Positions 55,801 through 64,000 of a stretch of 64,000 nucleotides of DNA are shown in pieces. How positions within the stretch are numbered: the stretch's first letter is position 1; each line of letters begins with the position of its first letter. This DNA comes from Amaurobius ferox (lineage: Eukaryota > Arthropoda > Arachnida > Araneae > Amaurobiidae). A program made the position numbers and the translations under genes. The stretch is taken from NCBI GenBank assembly GCA_951213105.1, contig OX578155.1, forward strand, positions 28,350,857 through 28,414,856, in the 5' to 3' direction. The notes below the pieces were generated by a model. It was not told the DNA's origin, ran no database searches, and saw only the letters and a program-made list of their open reading frames with translations.

Positions 55801-57245
55801 ATCAATACAGAAATCAAACAGATTTTCGAGTGTGAGTAATTTATGCACGTTATTATCGTGTGCGAAAGGCAACAAGCATATACACATGCTGAAAATTTGT
55901 ATTTACGTTATTTATTACTTTAGTCTTGATTACGTAAATTACGTTATTTTAAAATGACGTTTTGCAATAATAGCCTTTCATGCACAATATTTTTGTCTTG
56001 TTTTATCAGCTGATTAATTAAATCTTAAACTGGAATAACAGTTCCATATGCTCATCGAATATTCATCGTAAGCGTGCAGTTAGGCTTAACTGACACTTAG
56101 CACTACAGTGAATAGAACTATACTTAGCATTTCCACCATTAGTCTCCGGTCACTTCAAGAAGAGAATATTGCTTGAGAACTGAAATCAATTCCAGTCGTT
56201 TTATTAAGTTAAATAATGTGTACTATAGAAAATTTATACTAAAAATACTCCTTTTGAAGATGTTCTTTCACATAAAAAAAATCAAACTTAAAGATCTTTG
56301 ACATTTACCAACTATCAGGTTATTAAAATGTTCTCGTGATTTTTTAAGGGTACTTATTTACTAGTCTATATTTAATTTAGAGTTTAATATTTCAATTCCT
56401 TATCATTTGTTGCGTTTGCAATAAAACCTGCTGTGTATAAAATTAAAGAAGGGGCATAATAATTAGTTTAGAAATTTGTTTATTAAATTAATACTTCAAA
56501 TTAGTTCAAAGAACAAATTACAAAACTCTGTTTACAGGCAGGCAATTCAGAAAGAATTAACAAGTTTAAATTTAATCACAGACATATTTAAAATATTAGA
56601 ATTATCAACGTAGTTAAATTAAAGAATCATTATAAGAATTTTACTCTAGATTAAGACATATTTAAATCCCATCATAAAGTATTAGCAACAGAATATTAAA
56701 TTTTAAAATTAAGAATTTTTCCAGGCCCTAATAAATTAAGAAGGTTTAGAAAATTGCTCTCTAGGAAAACGCTATTGACACTTAACATTTAAAGAATCAC
56801 AAGACCCAGAGATATGAAAAGACAAAAATGCTGACTTAAACCACTTTTTGATGTATCGACATGGGTTCTCAGAGGGAAAAAATCATGTCGGCATATCGCG
56901 TTTCAGGGGTCATACACCAATTACGAAAGAAAACAATAATTACATAAATAAATAATAATTTTGCTATTTATTGGTACAAAAGTATTTACACTGTGTAGAA
57001 ATAATAACTTTACACAAAGATTACAAAGTTTGTTCAAAATGATTTCCATCCATACCAGAGATCCATTAAAGATAAGAGGCAGATATTAATTGCCTATGAT
57101 GCATTTCTGCGTTGCGTCATTTGCAATCTTGTTGTAAGCATTTACATTTTAATTTGTGATCACTTCCTCACCACCTTTGTTTAAACAAATCTCTGGGACT
57201 TTTTATGATAAAATGCTAAAATTTTGTACATCACCTTATTAGTGT
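52816..57245. other. Gene-free AT-rich DNA with old duplications
   Basis: No coding sequence recognised. Diverged direct repeats: 52900-53060 with 53530-53720 (CATTTCGACAGCTTATTAC, GTGGTAGATAAATATATCAT); 54505-54735 with 54795-55020 (CCAAAAACCATTTGACTCGT, AGTAATCAATCATTG); 55140-55280 with 55670-55810 (AGAAATGGGCGTGGCAA). A (TA)n tract lies near 53104. Confidence 0.55.
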
Positions 57246-58367
57246 ATGGGGCATATTTTACTTATTGGAAATGTTTTTGTATGGGGACCGTATAAAAATT
57301 TAAATTTTGTATTTCTTCAAATTTTATCCCCTGAAAATGTGTATCGATTTCATAAATTTCTGTACCTCTGTTTACGCAACTTTGAAATTTATTATATATG
57401 TCTAAGATCAATATTTCTATATAATAAAAGGCAATGTCTGTGTGTCTGTCTGTGTGTCTGTCTTATACACTATACGTTTCGCGACCGCGCGTCGGAGAGC
57501 TACGAAATTTGGCAATCGGAGACCCGGGGGGGAGGGAAGGGGACACGTGAAAACCGATTTTTAAAATTTTAATTATTTTTTTATTTATTTAATGTTTTAT
57601 GCGATTTCGACCGTTTTTTGCCCTTTTTTCTCCACGATCCAGACATCGTAGAAAAAAACAAATTACACCATCGGAAAGAGCAGAGAATTTCGAGTAAAAA
57701 TATATCAATTTCAAATCTGAATTTCGATTTCTAATATTTTTTAAAGATTTTAAAACAAAAGTCACTTTTTGCTCAAGAAAACGATTTTTGGTTTTTAAAT
57801 TCTCGCATCGTGAAAAGTACTCATAATTTCGACTAATAATTTACATTTTCAGAAAGGTCAAACATCTGGCATTCTTACAAGTCCAATCTGGTCCAGAAAT
57901 AATGAAAATTGCCTTCAGGATGGCAATTTTAAAGACGCCATGATTTTAAATTTGTCGGCTACCGGCTCAGTTCCTCAAGGCATTTTCCCCCCATCCGCAT
58001 TAGTTTCTTCCCCGTCTCCATGGAGACTGCGCTTTCGGTTTTAACTGAATTACGAGCATAAGTGTTGTATACATCGGGCGAAATTATTATATTTATATGA
58101 TATTTTAAATGGATATTTTAAATAATTTAAATGATTGAATTATGGTGGTTTGAATTGTGGTGATGTATTTGAAATTATTATATTTATGGATTGGTGGAAC
58201 GATATGGTTGATTTTTTTATTTTAAATGGATATTTTAATTTATGGATATTTTAATTTATAGATATTTTAAATGGATATTTTAATTTTATGGCTATTTTAA
58301 ATGATGGAACGATGGAACGAGGATGGTGGAATTAAGAGCCTAGCATATGGTCGTTATAAATTTAAAT
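57246..58367. repeat. Unclassified interspersed repeat with (TGTC)n
   Basis: From about 57418: ATATAATAAAAGGCAATG, then repeated TGTGTGTCTGTC, then CGCGACCGCGCGTCGG, a layout common to dispersed non-coding repeats of arthropods. The remainder (57600-58030) is AT-rich. 58080-58330 is a short-period tandem of GGATATTTTAA-like units. The 108-codon frame at 57246-57572 spans these repeats and is not considered a gene. Confidence 0.4.
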
Positions 58368-58374
58368 TAGCGCG

Positions 58375-59310
58375 CGGGAAGTTAGCGCGCGAGAATTGCA
58401 CTCGGTAGGCCTGGGTTCGATTCCCGCCACTGATGCGGAGTACGATCACCTTAAACATATGGGTCGATAATTCCTTCCGAGAGGTTGGTGGCAGGGAAAG
58501 GAGGGTACGGTCTCTGTGGATGCCTCCCCCACTGGGTCCTGGTCCAAATTGGGTGAATAAAAAGGTTATGGAGATTGTCGCGGAGGGCGCGGTAGCCCAG
58601 TGGTTAGCGTGCGGGAATTTCACTCGGTAGGCCCGGGTTCGATTCCCTCCACTGACAAAACTGCTGCCGTGTTCACGCGGAGTACGATCACGTTAAACAT
58701 GTGGGTCCGTAAGTCCTTCCGAGAGGTTGGTGGTAGAGGAAGGAGGGTACGCACCCTGTGGATGACTTTCCCACTGGGTTCCGGTCTAAATTGGGTGAAT
58801 AAAAAGAAGGTTATGGAGATTGTCGCGGAGGGCGCGGTAGCCCAGTGGTTGGCGCGCGGGAATTGCACTCGGTAGGCTAGGGTTCGATTGCCGCCACTGC
58901 CAAAACTGCTGCCATTTTCACGCGGAGTACGATCACGTTAAACATGTGGATCCGTAAGTCCTTCCGAGAGGTTGTTGGTAGAGGAAGGAGGGTACGGACC
59001 CTGTGGATGCCTCCCCTACTGGGTTCCGGTCTAAATTGGGTGAATAAAAAGAAGGTTATGGAGATTGTCGCGGAGGGCGCGGTAGCCCAGTGGTTAGCGC
59101 GCGGGATTTGCACTAGGTAGGTCCGGGTTCGATTCCCGCCACTGCCAAAACTGCCGCCGTGTTCAGGCGGAGTACGATCACGTTAAACATGCGGGACCGT
59201 AAGTCCTTCCGAGAGGTTGGTGGTAGGGGAAGGAGGGTACGGTCCCTGTGGATGCCTCCCCCACTGAGTTCCTGTCTAAATTGGGTGGCACTTCCTGGTA
59301 GGTCGTTCCT
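58375..59310 (+). repeat. Tandem array of four tRNA-headed SINE units
   Basis: The head GGGCGCGGTAGCCCAG starts at 58585, 58830 and 59075 (period 245 bp); a first unit lacking the beginning of its head starts near 58375. Each unit has the A-box region (GTAGCCCAGTGGTTAGCG), the B box (GGGTTCGATTCC) and the body. Units 1-3 do not end in the usual hairpin tail but in AATAAAAAG, GGTTATGGAGATTGTCGCGG, leading straight into the next head. The last unit runs on into GGCACTTCCTGGTAGGTCG. No target repeats separate units, so this looks like satellite-style amplification. Confidence 0.85.
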
Positions 59311-59984
59311 TCTGGTAGGTCGCGCCAGCGAGTGTGCCACGGTTAGAATTTGCCACGGTCAGAATTTTCAAGGGTAGCGAACAGGCTGGTCGCCAAAGGC
59401 GGCTAGTAAGGAATAAAAGAAGAGGTCAATGTTTTTGGGACACCCTGAACATATAGATATTAGGTATATATTTTCAAGGATTTACAGGAATATGCTATGA
59501 AGATCCGCTGCCAGGTAAGTTTTATTATTTATTTAGTTATACTAAGATAGATTTGATTATATCTTTCCCCAAACACAACTCACAAAAGGATTTATTTACA
59601 AAAAAAATTTTCAAGTTTTATGAGAGCTATTTTATTTAATTGTTTTGTATAAAAGAAATCTTATATGAATTTCTGTCTACTAATGCATTATTTAGAACAA
59701 ATTTAGCGTAAATTTACATTCGTTTTGTATCCCTCCCTAAGTTGCAAGATGAAATTGTATGATTCTATATATATTTTATGTAATTATATAAAATAGCGTT
59801 TGCTTACCAAATAGTAATGAAATGCTTTTACAAATAAAACTGAAAATAAAACGGAAAATTTACCGCATCACAGACCAATGAAATAGTCTGTTTTAGTGCA
59901 ACAAACGAATTTAAAAAATATATATTTTGCATTAAGATCTCCGTGCTAACTATAATAGGAATTGTTTCTGCAGAAAAATAATTC
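59311..59984. other. Intergenic DNA
   Basis: No gene or element recognised. Confidence 0.4.
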
Positions 59985-60865
59985 TCCTGAATCCCTATTT
60001 TGAAGTCAAAACATATTTTAAACACTTAGTTTATTTAAATTTTTAATTTCAAATGACTTATTTTTTGTATAGAAAAGAATAGAGTTGTCTGCAATGAGCG
60101 GGTCAGTTTTGACTGCAGCGCCATCTTTTGTATTTCCTGAACAATTCTCCCTATTTTTCCCCTTGAACTCGATACTAGGTATTCCAGTCACTATACCAAG
60201 GGTCAGCAGTTTTTTTTACACTGGCTGGCCGCATTTGAATTTTGTGTTAAATAAAAGGGCCGAATGGAGTCAAGACAGCTTGATGATCGGGAAAGGGGCA
60301 TAAAATCATTATAGTAAATAATTTTCCAACTTTAACACTTTTTAAAAATATACATTAACAACAAGGATAACAAAATAGTATTTTAAAATTTATGCTGAAA
60401 TATTAAAAATTAAAATCAATGTCATCCTGAAACCCTATTTTGAAGTCAAAACATATTTTAAACACTTAGTTTATTTAAATTTTTAATTTCAAATGACTTA
60501 TTTTTTGTATAGAAAAGAATAGAGTTGTCTTTAATGAGCGGGTCAGTTTTGACTGCAGCGCCATCTTTTGTATTTCCTGAACAGTTCTCCCTATTTTCCC
60601 CCTTGAACTCGATACTAGGTATTCCAGTCACTATACCAAGGGTCAGCAGTTTTTTTACACTGGCTGGCCGCATTTGAATTTTGTGTTAAATAAAAGGGCC
60701 GAATGGAGTCCAGACAGCTTGACGATCGGGAAAGGGGCATAAAATCATTATAGTAAATAATTTTTCAACTTTAACACTTTTTAAAAATATACATTAACAA
60801 CAAGGATAACAAAATAGTATATTAAAATTTATGCTGAAATATTAAAAATTAAAATCAATGTCATC
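59985..60865. repeat. 440-bp tandem duplication with a hAT-like end
   Basis: CCCTATTTTGAAGTCAAAAC occurs near 59993 and 60433, and the two units are almost identical, so the duplication is recent. Each unit contains CCAAGGGTCAGCAG followed by GGCTGGCCGC and AAAAGGGCCGAATGG, which resembles a diverged hAT terminus (compare CAGGGGTCGGCAACCT at 50045). No coding capacity. Confidence 0.8.
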
Positions 60866-61539
60866 TTTAGCACTGCTATCTATGTATTCCACATGCTCGA
60901 CACTGTACAATAATCACAAGGATAAACAAATACTGTTTTAAACTAAAATTATCTCGTGAGCGACATACTGAGAAATGAATATAAATCCTAGATTTAGATA
61001 TTCCATTACCAATATATAGGAAATATAAAAGACGTCGCAACAATGTTGTCAAATACAAAGTAAAAACACAGTGGAACGATATATGTGAGGATAACAGTGC
61101 ACAACTAAAAAGTTCTAATTCTAATCAGATATCATCATGGTAATTAAAGTAAAAAAAAGAATTTTAAAATTCTGTATAATATTTTTTTTTCTAGCTATTT
61201 TGTCGGACTTACTAAATGAAATTTTCTTCCCTTTCGTGCTTAGTTTTTTCCCTAATAATTTGACCTATTCCCTTTTAGTTTTCTGTTCATATTATTGCCT
61301 AACCATAGCAAGCATCTGATAGAGCATCCCCTACGAGTTAGTTGACATAGTATTTTGGATCTGGCCTGGCTGGGTAACATTTTGGATAACGCAGCGGTTT
61401 TATCTTTAGTTCTCTGTGACACGTCATGCGAGGTATTCTATGGGAGCACCTGGGGGTTGAGTTCAATTTTTTTGCTTCCATGCTGGGATTTTAGTTTTAG
61501 GTGGTCGGCTAAAGGTGGCGTTCAGTGTTGATGCCTTTT
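60866..61539. other. Intergenic DNA
   Basis: AT-rich with a 60-codon AT-rich frame at 61137-61319; no gene supported. Confidence 0.4.
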
Positions 61540-62864
61540 CTTGATTCCGCGGGTTCTTGGAGCATTATCGAAAGTTGGCCTGATAGTCACCTTCACAAGG
61601 TACGTACTTTGCTTTTTCAGTGCGTAGCCGCTTGCAATTACGCATACGGTGATCCTCGGCACACTTCAGGCACTTAGGAGAAGTTTTCAGAGCTGTGATT
61701 GAAATCCTGGCACAGGTAGCACATTTTAAGGAGGCTAAGGGCTCTTGAAAGTGAAAACTAGATTACTACTCCCCATTTATCTGCTCAGGTCATTGGAAAA
61801 CTGGCAGAGAGTTTACAGACTCAAAAGGGTTGAGCGTTGTGAAAGCAGAGAGACTTTCAGAACACGTGGCTTTAAAGGGGCCCAGGGCTCTTGAATGTGT
61901 CATAAACAGAGAGTATTTCCATGTTTCACGTTTTATTTTGTACCTCTTCTCCTATACATCGATAGTACCTACACTTTTTATGGCTAATAAGCGAATTCCT
62001 GTAGCATATATGATAATTTATTCAATGAGGTGAATCTGACAATAATATTTTTAAAAATTGTATAAAGTTCATGTATTTATTAAAATTTTATTTTGAAATT
62101 GGTTGCTTGGGCTCATGATTGCAACAAAACCATTGCTTCCTGAAACAAAAAATAGTGCTGATTTGATGATGATGATGATGCAAACGTATCCATTGAAGGG
62201 AACTTTGATCAAAATCAAAATATTTGCATAAGTTTTTAAAAATTAAATTTAAATTTAAATTACATTTTTAATTTTTAATATGTTCATTTTTTTATTGTGT
62301 AAATGCTTTGATTTTGATCAAAGTCTTCTTGAATGGATAGTTTTACATCATAATCAGCAATATTTATGTTCCATGAACCATTATTATGAACCATTAGTTT
62401 GTTGTAATCATGCTAACAAGCAACCTGTATCAAAATAGAATTTTAATAGATACATGAACATGATACTAGTTTTAAAAATATTATTATCAGATTCACCTTA
62501 TTGAAAAATTATCATATGCGCTACAGGAATTTACTTATTAGCCATAAAATTTTTAGGTATTATCGATGTGTAGGAGAAGAGGCACAAAATAAAACTTGAA
62601 ACGTGGAACTTCACTCTGTTTATGGCTTCTTAAGAGTACTGGCCCTTTAAAGCCAAGTGCTCTGAAACTCTCTGCTTTCGCAACAAGAAGCTCAACCCTT
62701 TTGAGTCTGTAAACTCTCTGCCGGTTTTCTGACGACCTGAGCAGAAAATTTGGGAGTAGTAATCCAGTTTTTGTGTTGCTCAGTTGAAAAAATTTGACAA
62801 TGGCTTCTGAAGTTAAGACTGATTTGAACTCCTCAATGTTAAAACCTACTGGTAGCCCCTTCAA
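61540..62864 (-). pseudogene. Retroelement gag (Jockey-group ORF1) split by a palindrome
   Basis: The minus strand from 62864 reads MKGLPVGFNIEEFKSVL, then KTGLLLPNFLLRSSENRQRV, YRLKRVELLVAKAESFRALG, the region just before the zinc knuckles of Jockey-type gag. The knuckles lie about 850 bp away at 61600-61735: CYLCQDFNHSSENFS (last Cys lost) and, after a frameshift, CLKCAEDHRMRNC. The gap is filled by a 1-kb inverted repeat. Stops and frameshifts make it non-functional. No reverse transcriptase is adjacent on this strand. Confidence 0.7.
61750..62775. repeat. 1-kb imperfect palindrome containing gag sequence
   Basis: Arms 61750-62245 and 62280-62775 are inverted copies centred at about 62262; for example GATTACTACTCCCCA at 61761-61775 faces TGGGAGTAGTAATCC at 62751-62765, and ATGGCTAATAAG at 61980 faces CTTATTAGCCAT ending at 62545. 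The outer 150-180 bp of both arms is gag coding sequence, in opposite orientations. The centre is AT-rich (62230-62300). Confidence 0.8.
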
Positions 62865-62880
62865 AACTATCTTTTATGGT

Positions 62881-63316
62881 CTTTCAATTTTTTAGGTTAA
62901 GTCTGTGAAAGGGGATTTTCTCAGGGGTTGCTCGTCCCGGGGCATGGCTGACTTGATAAGTTTTACATGGCTCTGCGAAAATGACGACATGGGAATTTAG
63001 AACTTGCGAATTTCATTCTTGGTGTCTCAAGAGGGACCGAATTTGTTAACTTCGACTGTCATCTTACTCCAACGACGTCACTGGATCCTGTGTGCACAGA
63101 ATATTTTAAAATCTTTGTGCAAGTTGTTTATATCCGGATATTGTTACTTCAACTATTTTTAACTATAATAATGCGTGTGGTTTGGCAAGTTCCCTCAAAG
63201 TTTACGCTGAGCTATGATATCACGAATGAGAAACTGTAATTCCCATTACGTCAGGATAATAATTTTTTCATTGGTTGCCGTGCTGAGCGCCTAACCTTAT
63301 AAAGAGCTTTGGATTT
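62881..63316. other. Intergenic DNA
   Basis: No gene recognised. An ACGTCAC site lies near 63074 in a context partly similar to 2200-2240 (CATYTTACTCCAA). Confidence 0.4.
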
Positions 63317-64000
63317 GATCACATTCTAGGTGATGAGAATGACATTAACATTCCGGAGCAGTTTGGATTTCGGCCAAAACACTCCACCACTCATCAATTG
63401 CTGAGAGTGGTAGAGTACATATCTTCTGGATTTAATAGTAAGACACCCACAGCTGCAATTTTCCTGGATATACAAAAAGCTTTTGATAAAGTGTGGCACT
63501 GTGGATTAGCATACAAATTGATCACGCTAAAAGTCCCTGACGCACTAGTCAAACTTTTAATCTCATACTTAAATAACAGACACTTTCAAATCAGAATTAA
63601 AGATAGCTTATCTACACATAAGCTCATAAAAAGCAGTGTACCGCAAGAATCCATCCTGGACCCGACACTTTTTAACATATACCTGAATGACATCCCCAGG
63701 ACTCCAAACACCGAGCTAGCACTCTATGCAGACGACAGTGCGATACTTGCAAAACATACTTACCTCTCAGTAATGCACAGACAACTGCAACAACACTTAG
63801 ACATACCCCAAACATGGCTGGAAAAATGGCGAATAAAATTAAACCCCAATAAATGTCATTGGATCTACTTCTCTAGGAAGCATAAACCCCCGCCGCCTTT
63901 GTATATAAACAACCATGCACTACGTGCTGAAAAATCAACCAAATACCTAGGTGTAACGATAGACTCCCACCTAATCTGGAAATTGCACGTAACAGATATA
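63317..64000 (+). CDS. Jockey-type non-LTR reverse transcriptase, partial (runs off the window)
   Basis: Open without stops from about 63317 to the last base, with no native start. Reverse-transcriptase blocks in order: EQFGFRPKHSTTHQLLRVVE, FLDIQKAFDKVWH (catalytic Asp of motif A), SVPQESILDPTLFNIYLNDI, ALYADDSAIL (motif C, YADD), WRIKLNPNKCHWIYF and STKYLGVTIDSHLIW (thumb boundary). It copies element RNA at a nicked target. Two usually invariant glycines of VPQGSVLGP are changed (QES and LDP), so activity is doubtful. The element is 5'-truncated close to 63317-63332 because endonuclease and early RT segments are missing. The rest lies beyond the window. Confidence 0.85.

Noticed and set aside
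57246..57572. 108-codon frame
   Set aside because: Runs through the TGTGTGTCTGTC repeat and a poly-G patch; no domain.
58354..59377. Several 65-91 codon frames on both strands
   Set aside because: Translations of the tandem SINE units; the same peptides recur at 14385, 33791 and 37942 wherever the SINE body occurs.

Overview
The window looks like nuclear DNA of an arthropod, most probably a spider or another chelicerate (inference). The reasons are an AT-rich, gene-poor sequence, long arrays of C2H2 fingers of the CEMCQKAFS type, tRNA- and 5S-rRNA-derived SINEs, Jockey/R1-group retroelements, and Tc1, mariner, hAT and Helitron remnants. I see no intact single-copy cellular gene. The only long open frames that look like real protein are two C2H2 zinc-finger arrays (10061-11839 and 30308-31324), one gag-like frame (25552-26304, minus) and a reverse-transcriptase frame running off the right edge (63317-64000).

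Layout. 1-2350 is AT-rich intergenic DNA. 2351-8419 is bounded by 35-bp inverted repeats and carries two tandem arrays; it is probably a 6-kb transposon without a transposase. 8420-17171 and 28738-36506 are two copies of one segmental duplication, each with a zinc-finger array flanked by broken fingers and then about 4 kb of shared non-coding DNA. Between them lie retroposon chains (18.5-19.1 kb), a third, fully decayed finger array (20.6-21.35 kb), an inverted Tc1 block (23.06-24.6 kb), a gag-only retroelement with perfect 15-bp target duplications (25044-26492) and a LINE 3' end (28095-28741). 36.5-48.6 kb is a transposon graveyard: Tc1, SINE, two paired hairpin-ended repeat families, a Helitron N-terminal remnant, another Tc1 and a mariner. 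50045-52807 is a complete but decayed hAT element with perfect 16-bp inverted ends and an 8-bp target duplication. 52.8-58.3 kb holds only repeats. 58.4-59.3 kb is a tandem SINE array. 61.5-62.9 kb is a gag remnant broken by a 1-kb palindrome.

The most unusual content is a retroposon system. (1) A 5S-rRNA-headed SINE is fused to the remnant, body and tail of a tRNA-headed SINE that is also present. (2) About ten copies of a roughly 60-nt element resemble the SINE 3' tail and fold as a hairpin. Two of them are proved mobile by precise 14-16-bp target duplications and by the empty site in the other copy of the segmental duplication. (3) Chains of these elements share one target duplication. The paired duplication also exposes a 39-bp micro-inversion, a 35-bp palindromic insertion and growth of the finger array from about 11 to 21 fingers. 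Two repeat families (A and B) have a hairpin at one end whose outer arm is complementary to a motif near the other end, and both parts change together between families, as expected of Helentron-type non-autonomous elements.
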